From positions 62,001-126,000 of the forward strand of contig NZ_WJNG01000006.1 of NCBI RefSeq assembly GCF_009649745.1: 64,000 bases of DNA, given 5' to 3'. This document shows, in pieces, positions 17,711 to 25,717 of this stretch. Position 1 is the first letter of the stretch. Each line of letters opens with the position of its first letter. The notes beneath the pieces were generated by a model. That model had not been told where the DNA came from. It saw only the letters and a list, made by a program, of their open reading frames with translations, and did not search any database. Origin of the DNA: Aquibacillus halophilus (lineage in GTDB: Bacteria > Bacillota > Bacilli > Bacillales > Amphibacillaceae). A program made the position numbers and the translations under genes.

Positions 17711-17879
17711 CAATAACACCTCTCAAATTCCATAATATTTAAGCATATGTTCAGTATAGTACTGATATCCATGTAAATAAAGAGAATTTTGTAATATTTT
17801 GACTTTTAAACTATTTGATTTATTTAATGAAGTCTACTTTTTATTTTTATAGTTCCGAAATATTTATTTCATATTAAAA

Positions 17880-17897
17880 ATTAATATTCATATTAAT
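17880..17897. promoter_or_regulatory. AT-rich palindrome upstream of the GntP gene
   Basis: ATTAATAT-TC-ATATTAAT, perfect 8-bp arms, in the otherwise empty 320-base region before the permease. Possible operator; being AT-only it could arise by chance. Confidence 0.3.
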
Positions 17898-18030
17898 GAT
17901 AACAAGTACAACTTATTAGTAGTTGCATGATTGCACAATAAATAGGTATTTCTTAAAACTAGGAGAAGGGAAGGTAGTAGAACTAGAACGGTATTCTTAA
18001 ATTCTTTAATAATTCTAAAGGGGTGAGAGC

Positions 18031-19401
18031 ATGGAGGGTTATGGTCTTATTATTGTTATTGTTTTAGGTGTTTTATTTGTAATTTTTTCAACTGCTAAAT
18101 TAAAGCTTCATCCGTTTATTTCATTAATAATAGCCTCATTTGCAATTGGTATCATTGCCGGATTGCCATTGGCGGACGTAGTTGCTGCCATTAATGGTGG
18201 ATTTGGTGGATTAATGGGCAGTATCGGTCTTGTAATTATTTTTGGTACAATTATTGGGGTTATTCTCGAAAAATCAGGAGCCGCCCTTAGGATGGCGGAG
18301 GTCGTGCTTCGATTAGTAGGGGAAAAACGGCCGCAATTAGCCATGAGTTTAATAGGTGGAATAGTTAGTATCCCAGTATTTTGTGACTCAGGTTATGTCA
18401 TTTTATCTTCTCTAAAAAAAGCACTTGCTAAGAGAGCTAAGGTAACAGTTGCCTCAATGGCGATTGCTTTATCTACTGGTTTATTTGCGACTCATACACT
18501 AGTACCACCAACACCAGGGCCGATAGCGGCAGCTGGAAACATCGGCGCGGAAAATTACTTGGGTACTGTTATTTTGATGGGATTAATTGTCGCTATTCCA
18601 GTCATTTTTGCTGGTTATTTATGGGCGATTAAGGTTGGTACCAAAATCAAAGTTGAAGGGGAAGACGATGCTAATGAAACAGATGCGGCTTTCAGTTATG
18701 ATGAAATTGTTGAGCAGTTTGGCAAAATGCCCTCAGCATCGAAATCCTTTGCACCAATAATTGTACCAATCTTGTTGATAGCATTTAGCTCATTTTTAAC
18801 CTTTATGGAGTTAAGTGGACCATTAGTCAATGTATTCTTGTTTCTAGGCTCACCTATCGTAGCATTACTGATAGGAGTACTATTCGCTTTCATCTTGATG
18901 CCATCGTATGATGAAGAAACACTTACGAAATGGATTGGTGTAGGAATTAAGGAATCGGCTCCTATCTTGCTAATTACAGGGGCTGGCGGAGCATTTGGTT
19001 CTGTGATTAAAGCGACACCTGTTGCTGATTTTATTCAGGGTTTTGCGGACAAAGGAATATTCACTGGAGCTCTATTCATTTTCATTCCGTTTTTAATTGC
19101 TGCTGCACTAAAAACTGCACAAGGATCGTCAACAGCAGCATTAGTTATTACTTCAACATTAGTAGCTCCATTGCTAATTCAGGTAGGTATTGAAGGTGCA
19201 GTGCCACTTGCTTTAGTTGTAATGTCAATAGGTGCTGGTGCAATGGTCGTTTCTCATGTCAATGATAGCTATTTCTGGGTTGTCAAAGAATTCAGTGGAA
19301 TGTCAGTAACACAAGCCTATAAAGCGCAAACAGCTGGAACATTAGTTCAAGGTTTGGTTGCAATTACTGTGACTTTCTTGTTATGGATGATTTTTGTTTA
19401 A
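18031..19401 (+). CDS. GntP-family permease (gluconate/glycerate-type)
   Basis: A 456-residue transporter of the gluconate:H+ symporter family with about 12-14 helices. The hallmarks are STAKLKLHPFISLIIASF near the N-terminus, PVFCDSGYVILSSLKKALA, and HTLVPPTPGPIAAAGNIGA. Substrates in this family include gluconate, glycerate and hydroxybutyrate. The glycerate kinase and tartronate-semialdehyde reductase elsewhere in the window make glycerate an option, but they are not adjacent, so this is a guess. RBS AAAGGGGTGAG. Single-gene unit. Confidence 0.88.
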   Translation: MEGYGLIIVIVLGVLFVIFSTAKLKLHPFISLIIASFAIGIIAGLPLADVVAAINGGFGGLMGSIGLVIIFGTIIGVILEKSGAALRMAEVVLRLVGEKRPQLAMSLIGGIVSIPVFCDSGYVILSSLKKALAKRAKVTVASMAIALSTGLFATHTLVPPTPGPIAAAGNIGAENYLGTVILMGLIVAIPVIFAGYLWAIKVGTKIKVEGEDDANETDAAFSYDEIVEQFGKMPSASKSFAPIIVPILLIAFSSFLTFMELSGPLVNVFLFLGSPIVALLIGVLFAFILMPSYDEETLTKWIGVGIKESAPILLITGAGGAFGSVIKATPVADFIQGFADKGIFTGALFIFIPFLIAAALKTAQGSSTAALVITSTLVAPLLIQVGIEGAVPLALVVMSIGAGAMVVSHVNDSYFWVVKEFSGMSVTQAYKAQTAGTLVQGLVAITVTFLLWMIFV

Positions 19402-19462
19402 TATGAACTTGAAAGTAATATTTTCTTTTTGTATAGTTTGTTGCTATTGAGTTGTAATTGCT

Positions 19463-19665
19463 AGTTGATTTCCGCTCCGTGCAGTCGCTTTGCGCGGGCA
19501 ACGCTTCAACTTCCTCGGAAGAAAATCGCTTCCTGTGGGATTTTCAGTTGTTGGGACTGCGATTACTCGTCCCATCGAAAACATTTGCTTTTCCCGCAGG
19601 AGTCGACTGCACTTCGCTCCAATCACTATCTTATTACAACAATAATGAAAGGAAGATGGATATAG
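19463..19665. repeat. Dispersed GC-rich repeat, module 1, copy A
   Basis: Shares its whole length with copies at 28968-29141 and 47883-48055: common blocks include GCAGTCGCTTT.CGCGGGCA, ACGCTTCAACTTCCTCGGAA and GGAGTCGACTGC. The ends form an inverted repeat (GCAGTCG...CGACTGC). This copy carries an extra segment of about 37 bases at 19551-19587. Short ORFs inside are not genes. Bacillaceae genomes carry many such elements. Confidence 0.8.
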
Positions 19666-19785
19666 CCAGAAAAACAAGCGTAGAGTTTGCGTATCTTAGA
19701 ATAGATTTCTGATTAAGGGGAAAATCCTCTACTCATAGAGCCAAGGACTTTATCCTTGATAATTAGAACGCTATTACCAGTGTAG

Positions 19786-19855
19786 GCAGAATACGTAGAC
19801 TCCTCGAAAATATTTGCGATGTATTGCTACGAAGTATTCTGCCGAAGCGGTTGGT
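19786..19855. repeat. Dispersed repeat, module 2, copy A (short)
   Basis: Begins GGCAGAATACGTAGACTCCTCG and ends GCCGAAGCGG; its two ends are partly complementary (GCAGAATAC / GTATTCTGC). It always follows module 1 at about 120 bases, as at 48172-48345. Confidence 0.65.
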
Positions 19856-19867
19856 ATAATTGTCTAT

Positions 19868-19912
19868 TTAAAAAACACCTCCTGAATAAATTGAATTCAG
19901 GGGGTGTTTCTT
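19868..19912 (-). terminator. Terminator of the PRPP synthetase gene
   Basis: AAACACCTCCTGAAT pairs with ATTCAGGGGGTGTTT (one wobble); read leftward it ends in a T-run. Confidence 0.8.
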
Positions 19913-19926
19913 TGTAATATATGGGT

Positions 19927-20880
19927 TTAATCAAACAATACACTGACAGATTGTTGCTCATAAACTCTAATAATTGCGTCACTTATTAACGGAGCGACTG
20001 TTAGTTCGGTGATTTTATCAATTTTTTTATCCTCGGAAAGCGGTATGCTATTTGTAACAATCAGTTCTTTTAGTTGCGAGTTTTGTAGCTTGTCAATTGC
20101 CATTCCGGATAGGACTGGATGTGTAGAACAAGCGTAAACTTCTTTTGCTCCGTTTTCTATTAAAGCTTTGGTACCACTGGTAACCCTTGTACCAGTATCG
20201 ATAATGTCATCAATAAGGATCGCTGTCATTCCATCAATATGACCAACTACATTTATTTCTCCAGCAAAGGTATCGGTTGGATTACGTTTATCAATGATAG
20301 CAATGGGAGCTTTTAGTCGTTCGGCCAATTGACGGGCTCTTTTTACACTTCCGTGATCTGGAGCCACTACAACGATATCATCTAGATTCTTTGATTCGAT
20401 GTAATCGGATAGGATAGGGATACCAACTAATTGGTCTACCGGTATATTGAAGAAACCTTGAATTTGAGTTGCATGTAGGTCTAATGTTATCACCCTATTT
20501 GCTCCAGCTGTTTCAATTAAGTCAGCAATAAGCTTGGCAGTGATTGGTTCCCTAGAACGAGCTTTTCTGTCCTGCCGTGCATAACCATAATAAGGAATGA
20601 CGACATTGATTGTCTCAACTGAGGCACGTTTAAGCGCATCAACCATAATTAAAAGTTCCATAATATTTTGATTAACAGGCTCACATGTGGATTGAATAAC
20701 GAAAACCTCACATCCACGGACACTTTCTTCAATATTAATTTGAATCTCGCCGTCACTAAATGTTTGAACGGAACATTGTCCTAGTTCCAGTCCCATATTA
20801 GATGCAATTTCCTCTGCAAGCGAAGGGTTTGAATTTAGGGTGAATACCTTCAGTTTTGTATTTTGATAGTTGTTTGACAC
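19927..20880 (-). CDS. prs: Ribose-phosphate pyrophosphokinase (PRPP synthetase), variant
   Basis: A 317-residue class I PRPP synthetase converting ribose 5-phosphate and ATP to PRPP. The start is the GTG at 20880, about 9 bases after AGGAGG and matching the MSN start of Bacillus Prs; the TTG at 20886 is too close. Recognisable motifs: [55 protein letters not shown] and [12 protein letters not shown]. The ribose-phosphate loop reads [13 protein letters not shown] rather than the usual DDxIDTAGTI, so the loop is altered. It stands alone, away from glmU and spoVG, where the housekeeping prs normally sits, so this may be a second prs. Confidence 0.88.
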   Translation of the reverse strand: MSNNYQNTKLKVFTLNSNPSLAEEIASNMGLELGQCSVQTFSDGEIQINIEESVRGCEVFVIQSTCEPVNQNIMELLIMVDALKRASVETINVVIPYYGYARQDRKARSREPITAKLIADLIETAGANRVITLDLHATQIQGFFNIPVDQLVGIPILSDYIESKNLDDIVVVAPDHGSVKRARQLAERLKAPIAIIDKRNPTDTFAGEINVVGHIDGMTAILIDDIIDTGTRVTSGTKALIENGAKEVYACSTHPVLSGMAIDKLQNSQLKELIVTNSIPLSEDKKIDKITELTVAPLISDAIIRVYEQQSVSVLFD

Positions 20881-21128
20881 GACCAATATCCTCCTATATA
20901 AATACCAATTTCTCTTATGTACTACTAATTATGACAGCAAATCGGCAATTTTATGCCTTTTCTATTAATTCATTAGTATATTGTTATCATCTCAAAAACG
21001 ACAAGCGTTGACAAGTTGAGCGTCTCACAATAGATGAAATTTTTGAAATTAAATAGGATGGTCAGAATTATAATGAAAAAAAAACGCTAAATCACTATGA
21101 ACGATATAACATTCTACTGTTACGGTAT

Positions 21129-21926
21129 TTAGTTTTCCTCCATTAAGATTCGTTCTGGATGCGTATATACATTAAGCTTTTGTCCTCTAGCAAAGCCAAT
21201 CGTAGTAATTTCAAGTTCGTCAGCTAGCTTTAGTGCTAAGTCTGTTGGAGCCGATTTAGAAATAAGAATGCCAATCCCAATTTTGGAAACTTTTAATAAT
21301 ACTTCGGAAGAAATGCGCCCACTAAAAACAATTACATTATCTTTAAGTTTTAGTTTGCTTTTTAAGGCATGACCATACAGTTTGTCTAAAGCATTATGTC
21401 TACCAATGTCGGTTTTAATTGTTACTATTTCACCAGAATTACAAAGGGCTGCATTATGCACACCGCCTGTTCTCTGGAAAGAGTCCGATTGAGCTTGTAG
21501 TCGTTTCATTAAATGCACGCACTGTTCAATGGTAATTGTCGAACGACTCATTACGGTTTTGGCAGTTTTCACGTCACTTTTAAAATAGAATTGACGGCTT
21601 TTTCCACAACATGATCCAATAAACCGTTTGGAATGATCGAATTTACTTTCATCTATAGGGTTAATTAGTTCTACATAGGCAAAACCTCGATTTTTATCAA
21701 TTTGAATTGATTTAATCTCCTGTAAAAAACGAATCACTCCTTCTGAAGCGAGGAAGCCTATTACTAGATCATCTAAGTCTGTCGGGGTACAGACAATCGT
21801 AGCAAATTCAATCTCATCTATTGAAATAGTTAGTGGGAATTCCACCGCTATTTCTTCTTCAACTTCGGAAAAATCAGTCCCATCATACTTAAAAACCTTC
21901 CAGCTACTTGTGGTTTTATCATTCAT
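21129..21926 (-). CDS. fdhD: Formate dehydrogenase accessory sulfurtransferase FdhD
   Basis: A 265-residue FdhD. It passes sulfur from IscS/NifS to the molybdenum cofactor of formate-dehydrogenase-type enzymes. Hallmarks: DLDDLVIGFLASEGVI, RTGGVHNAALC, TDIGRHNALDKLYG and VFSGRISSEVLLKV. The sulfur-carrying loop is SCCGKS, with two adjacent Cys instead of CxxC. It starts 17 bases after the stop of the oxidoreductase it serves, forming a two-gene operon. Confidence 0.92.
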   Translation of the reverse strand: MNDKTTSSWKVFKYDGTDFSEVEEEIAVEFPLTISIDEIEFATIVCTPTDLDDLVIGFLASEGVIRFLQEIKSIQIDKNRGFAYVELINPIDESKFDHSKRFIGSCCGKSRQFYFKSDVKTAKTVMSRSTITIEQCVHLMKRLQAQSDSFQRTGGVHNAALCNSGEIVTIKTDIGRHNALDKLYGHALKSKLKLKDNVIVFSGRISSEVLLKVSKIGIGILISKSAPTDLALKLADELEITTIGFARGQKLNVYTHPERILMEEN

Positions 21927-21943
21927 AATTTATCCGTCCCTTA

Positions 21944-24310
21944 TTAATTAACATCCATCTCAAGTTCTGCTATTCGTTTTTCAGCGTATTTAGTATCCTT
22001 ATGAGCATAAAAGGTTTCCGCTCTCTCAACGATAACAGTAGTATTGTATTCGGGTATCCCAGCGTATTTTTCATAAACACCCTTTGGAATAAGGGTGTTT
22101 CCTTCAGGCCAGTGAACTTCGATATTTTCGGATTTTAGTTCAACGAATTTTGCTCTGCCGTTAAATGTACCAAATTGATTATAGACGACGATGGCCTCTT
22201 GTTCTTTAATGCCGTGTTTTTGGCCATCTGCTTGATTCATCAACACATCAAACCGATCCGCATCATTAAAAGGATCTGAGTCATTATAAATCATTGAATT
22301 AAATTGTTTACCTCGCCTTGTTGTAACATAAAAGTGTCCTTCTGGTTTCCTTAGTTCAGGGATTTCAACGGTTATAAGGTTACCTTTACCATCGGGAGTA
22401 GGGCATATTCCATCCTCACATAACCAGGCACCACCCCATTGAAAAACATCCCCGCTATTTTTTAATTCTTGAATTCCACTATAATTTGGCGCGGTAATAG
22501 CAATTTCATCACGAATTTTATTAGCAGATTGGAAGTTTACTAGCTCATATTGGTCAGGCTTCACCCTTTTTGCCAGATCAATATAGATTTCCCATTCACT
22601 CCGAGCTTCTGCTATTCGAGGTCCCTTAATTTCTGGAGAAAAATAAACCATCCGCTCGGTCGAGGTAGAGGTTCCACCACCTGGTTGTTCGTACCTAGTC
22701 ATTGCTGGTAAAACAATCACTGCTTCCTTGGCGTCGACAAGAGTGGATGTATTAAGAATGATGTCTTGATGGACACGAATATCAAGATTCTCTAGACACT
22801 GCTTAACAAACTCTGGGTCTGGCATTGTTTCTAAAAAGTTCCCACCTGACATGTAATAGAGTTGTAGCTTTCTTTCGTGATCCTCTGGAAGTAGTGAATT
22901 TTCAAGTGAAACTCCAACAATATCACCCTGCCATTCAGGAATTTCAAATCCCCAATATTGCTGCACTCGGGTTTTATTTTCATCATCCATACCTCCCCCA
23001 GGGAGTGAAAATGGATCAGAGCCCATTTCGCCTGAGCCTTGGACACCGGAATGCCCCCTGATTGGCATTAATCCACAATGCTCTCGTCCGATAAATCCAC
23101 GAAGAAGGGCGAGGTTAGCTACTTGGGATACATTGTCAGTCCCGAATCGATGTTGGGTTAGTCCCATAGACCAGACGAATACAGCTGAGTTAGACCTTGC
23201 GAGGAGTTCAGCGAGTTCAACCATTCGCTCTTTTGATAATCCGGAAGATTGGACAAGCTGATCCCAATCGTAAGCTACTGATTTTTCTTTTAATTCCTCG
23301 ATTCCATTGGCATGTTTATTGACAAAATCATGGTCAATGGCGGATCCAGATTCGACTTCTTCCATCTCAAACCAGTGCTTTATAATTCCATGCATGAAAG
23401 CAATATCTCCACCAATATTGACCTGGTAAACATCATCAGCTATTTTTGTTCCAAACAATGCAGAGTCCGGAATTGATGGAATCCAGTAATGATCCATCGA
23501 TGGCTCGTAGTATGGATTTATAATAATAATTTTTGTGCCTTTGCGCTTTGCTGCATACATGTATTTGGTTGATACTGGTTGGTTATTGGCTGCAACTGAT
23601 CCCCAAAAGACAAGGACATCAGTACCAATCCAATCCTTGTAATTACAGGTAGAAGCCCCAACCCCAATTGAACGACTTAAAGCAGTTTTAGAAGGAGAAT
23701 GACATATACGAGAGGCATTATCAATATTATTTGTTCCAAGGAAGCGAGCTACTTTACCTGCTGTGTAATAGGTTTCGTTTGTGATCCCTCTAGAGGTTAA
23801 GTAAAAAGCAAATTGTTTTGGATCAAGCTTTGTCATCTTTTTAGCGATTGTATCCAAAGCTTCATCCCATGTAAGACGCGTAAAGCTTCGGTCTCCGGGC
23901 TTACGAATTAACGGGTAAGGTATGCGCCCCAACTTTCTAAGTTCAGTACTAGACATTTTTCTTAGTTCATCAATATCAGCATGTAAAATATCTTCTTTAA
24001 TTGAAGGCATTGTATTTAATCGTAGGACATTCAATCTAGTCGTACATAAATGTGGACCTGTTAAAGTTTGATCTTGAAGCCCGGACACTCCGAGTGCGCA
24101 GCCATCACATACTCCATTAGATAAAATGCGAGTTGCATATGGAAGGTTGTCTTTATTCTCCCAAACTACTTTCATCGTCTCTCGGATATGGTGTGGTTTT
24201 ACTTTTCCTAATCCAAACGGAACCTTACTAACCCAGTGTTTCGGGTCTGGTATTTTAGTTAATTTAACTGGACCGGTATGCTTAGTTTTCCCCAACTGAA
24301 ACCCCTCCAT
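21944..24310 (-). CDS. FdhF/YdeP-family molybdopterin oxidoreductase (formate dehydrogenase-like)
   Basis: A 788-residue bis-MGD molybdoenzyme of the YdeP/FdhF-like group. N-terminal Cys68 and Cys71 (GVCDGCALG) and Cys88 replace the classical four-Cys Fe-S motif. Cys203 in SRICHSPSKTA is the likely Mo ligand, so it is a Cys and not a Sec enzyme. Further motifs: VFWGSVAANNQP, LALLRGFIGREHCGLMPIRGHSGVQG and the C-terminal MGD-binding domain with TTRRGKQFNSM. Some relatives act in acid resistance; formate oxidation by this group is not certain. It is followed by fdhD, so it needs sulfurated cofactor. Confidence 0.88.
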   Translation of the reverse strand: MEGFQLGKTKHTGPVKLTKIPDPKHWVSKVPFGLGKVKPHHIRETMKVVWENKDNLPYATRILSNGVCDGCALGVSGLQDQTLTGPHLCTTRLNVLRLNTMPSIKEDILHADIDELRKMSSTELRKLGRIPYPLIRKPGDRSFTRLTWDEALDTIAKKMTKLDPKQFAFYLTSRGITNETYYTAGKVARFLGTNNIDNASRICHSPSKTALSRSIGVGASTCNYKDWIGTDVLVFWGSVAANNQPVSTKYMYAAKRKGTKIIIINPYYEPSMDHYWIPSIPDSALFGTKIADDVYQVNIGGDIAFMHGIIKHWFEMEEVESGSAIDHDFVNKHANGIEELKEKSVAYDWDQLVQSSGLSKERMVELAELLARSNSAVFVWSMGLTQHRFGTDNVSQVANLALLRGFIGREHCGLMPIRGHSGVQGSGEMGSDPFSLPGGGMDDENKTRVQQYWGFEIPEWQGDIVGVSLENSLLPEDHERKLQLYYMSGGNFLETMPDPEFVKQCLENLDIRVHQDIILNTSTLVDAKEAVIVLPAMTRYEQPGGGTSTSTERMVYFSPEIKGPRIAEARSEWEIYIDLAKRVKPDQYELVNFQSANKIRDEIAITAPNYSGIQELKNSGDVFQWGGAWLCEDGICPTPDGKGNLITVEIPELRKPEGHFYVTTRRGKQFNSMIYNDSDPFNDADRFDVLMNQADGQKHGIKEQEAIVVYNQFGTFNGRAKFVELKSENIEVHWPEGNTLIPKGVYEKYAGIPEYNTTVIVERAETFYAHKDTKYAEKRIAELEMDVN

Positions 24311-24623
24311 TTTTTTACATATGTAAGGCTGAACAAGAATGAAAAAACGTGTAAGTAAAGATGCAGTTCCATTTTCTTTTATAAAAATAACATACCATGT
24401 AAGTGCTTACGCATCAATGTGTAAACTGATAACAGCACAACTAAATAGAAGTGAGAACTAAGATCAAACGAATGTTTTTAACTTTAACTATAAGGGTATT
24501 AGGATTATATGCTTGTAATCAAGTATTAATCAAGGGATAGTAGTTTAGCACGTTACTCATGTAATTAGTTATAGTTTACTAAATAATTGAATAAGGTAAC
24601 TAATATAAAGGGAGTGAGATTTT
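24311..24623. other. Divergent intergenic region of fdhF-like and glsB-like genes
   Basis: No gene seen. A small palindrome GTAAG-TG-CTTAC lies at 24399-24410 inside ATGTAAGTGCTTACGC, one base off the cre consensus, about 90 bases upstream of the fdhF-like start. It is a candidate operator. Confidence 0.35.
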
Positions 24624-24869
24624 ATGGGATTAATTATGTATTTAATAGTTGGTGGGTTAATCGGTTGGTTAGCTGGAGTTATTCTTGGAAAGGACCTACC
24701 AGCCGGAGTTGTCGGTAACATCATTGCAGGTATTGTTGGTGCTTGGATAGGTGGAGAGTTGTTAGGTAACATTGGACCAACTCTTGCAGGTATCGCTATT
24801 ATTCCAGCATTGCTCGGGGCTGTTATTCTAATCTTCATTGTAAGTCTTATTGTGAAAGCAGTAAAATAG
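24624..24869 (+). CDS. GlsB/YeaQ/YmgE family membrane protein
   Basis: An 81-residue, three-helix, Gly-rich protein of the transglycosylase-associated (Transgly_assoc) family, recognised by GLIGWLAGVILGKDLPAG and IIAGIVGAWIGGELLG. It is a stress-related membrane protein in other bacteria, with no known enzyme activity. RBS AAAGGGAGTGAG. Ends 31 bases before a hairpin that also ends the riboswitch transcript from the other strand. Confidence 0.85.
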   Translation: MGLIMYLIVGGLIGWLAGVILGKDLPAGVVGNIIAGIVGAWIGGELLGNIGPTLAGIAIIPALLGAVILIFIVSLIVKAVK

Positions 24870-24894
24870 CACTGCTAATCATATTTCCAACATA

Positions 24895-24960
24895 TTAAAA
24901 ACAAGCACTCTTTCGAATGAGTGCTTGTTTCGTTATGGTTGTATTTATTATAAGAAGCAT
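24895..24960 (-). CDS. 21-codon ORF behind the riboswitch
   Basis: ATG at 24960 preceded by TAGGAGGA with 6-base spacing, a very good RBS. The frame gives 21 residues (MLLIINTTITKQALIRKSAC then F). Its last third lies within the terminator hairpin at 24898-24931. No other gene follows on this strand before that terminator. It may be a leader peptide, a small membrane-active peptide, or the remnant of a lost gene. Confidence 0.4.
   Translation of the reverse strand: MLLIINTTITKQALIRKSACF
24898..24931. terminator. Bidirectional terminator
   Basis: ACAAGCACTC/GAGTGCTTGT stem, T-rich on both sides; ends the GlsB gene rightward and the riboswitch transcript leftward. Confidence 0.8.
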
Positions 24961-24992
24961 ACCCATTCCTCCTAGTATATAGCGTGAAGGAT

Positions 24993-25090
24993 CTAATCCT
25001 TTCGGTAACTGGCTGGCTCTAAAAAATTAGCCCCTATAGTTTTGCGTGGCTTCGCCAAAAGCCTTGCCTTTTCGTGTGATTATAGGATAT
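24993..25090 (-). ncRNA. c-di-GMP-I (GEMM)-like riboswitch
   Basis: Read on the minus strand the segment shows, in order, CACACGAAAAGGCAAGGC, a short hairpin, GCCACGCAAAACTATAGGG, GCTAA, and GCCAGCCAGTTACCGAAAGG. This follows the GEMM-I layout known from Vibrio Vc2 and clostridial copies (GGCAAACC ... GGGACGCAAAGC.. GGG.CTAA ... GCCGGGTTACCGAA). The ends ATCCT and AGGAT close the outer stem. It starts about 5 bases after the Spo0E stop, and only the 21-codon ORF and a terminator lie downstream. Recognition is by eye; a covariance search would settle it. Confidence 0.65.
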
Positions 25091-25094
25091 AAAG

Positions 25095-25283
25095 TTAGTC
25101 ATTTAGTCCATTATCTTTGCTAGGTAATGATAAAAATGCATTTAATAATTTGTCTAATTCCTGTGAGACTTTGATAACTTCCTCACTATCACGATTTTCT
25201 TGGTAGCAACGATACATTTCTAATCGCAGTATTTCCATTTTTTTTTCCCGTACTTTTGTTTGGGTCAAGAAAAGCAACTCCAT
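25095..25283 (-). CDS. Spo0E-family aspartyl-phosphate phosphatase
   Basis: A 62-residue Spo0E-like protein. The family helix pair is visible, with SEEVIKVSQELDKLLNAFL carrying the SQELD signature that dephosphorylates Spo0A-P or related response regulators. It indicates a spore-former. The start is uncertain: the ATG at 25283 sits directly on AAAGGATGGAG, so the TTG at 25268 is an alternative. It is framed by a minus-strand terminator upstream and the riboswitch downstream. Confidence 0.75.
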   Translation of the reverse strand: MELLFLTQTKVREKKMEILRLEMYRCYQENRDSEEVIKVSQELDKLLNAFLSLPSKDNGLND

Positions 25284-25301
25284 CCTTTATTATTATAAAA
25301 T

Positions 25302-25325
25302 AAAAAACCCGATCCGTTGATCGGT
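25302..25325 (-). terminator. Minus-strand terminator upstream of the Spo0E gene
   Basis: CCGATC-AACG-GATCGG followed leftward by GTTTTTTATTTT. It implies a transcript arriving from the 25.3-25.7 kb region, where I see no minus-strand gene. Confidence 0.6.
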
Positions 25326-25373
25326 ACTATTTTAAAATTACTTATTCACTCCCTTGTTGGTGTGGTAGAACAA

Positions 25374-25401
25374 TTGATAGTTTATAGATATAGTCTATAA
25401 T
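25374..25401 (+). promoter_or_regulatory. Promoter of a candidate small RNA
   Basis: TTGATA (25374-25379), 16-base spacer, TATAAT (25396-25401). No ORF follows before the terminator at 25523-25563. Confidence 0.5.
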
Positions 25402-25407
25402 GGCTAC

Positions 25408-25563
25408 TATCATATGTAAACAGATGAATTTATCTAATTTTGTCGAATCTAATTTTTTCTGAACATACGTACCGAAATATGGAATAAATTGTAATTAAAT
25501 GATTTTTATAAACAACTACAGAAAACAGCCATTTCCCAGAATGGGGGGAATGGTTGTTTTTTT
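25408..25563 (+). ncRNA. Candidate small RNA (about 155 nt)
   Basis: Defined by the promoter at 25374-25401 and the strong terminator at 25523-25563, with no ORF of note between. It fills the 434-base gap between the Spo0E gene and the two-P-loop ATPase gene. No known RNA family recognised. Confidence 0.4.
25523..25563 (+). terminator. Orphan rho-independent terminator
   Basis: AACAGCCATTTCCC pairs with GGGAATGGTTGTT and is followed by a seven-T run; no plus-strand gene precedes it within 650 bases. Confidence 0.75.
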
Positions 25564-25717
25564 AGGTAACTTACTTGTGAGTTATCCCTTTCTGCCTTTG
25601 TTTTAAGATTATTATAGATATGTTTAAAATGAGTATTCTTCAATACATAGGACATTCACCTACTTACATATCTTTTCATAGAATAGGTTAGATAATCTAA
25701 CAAAGGAGTGCTTTGTA

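Noticed and set aside
19444-19712. Overlapping ORFs of 66-84 codons in both strands
   Set aside because: They lie inside the dispersed GC-rich repeat, have no RBS, and change between repeat copies.
21944-24310. Selenocysteine formate dehydrogenase
   Set aside because: The Mo-ligand position is Cys203 (TGC-type codon), with no in-frame TGA.
24993-25090. Reading the GEMM-like element as a plus-strand RNA
   Set aside because: Only the minus strand gives the GGCAA, ACGCAAA and GTTACCG order of the family.
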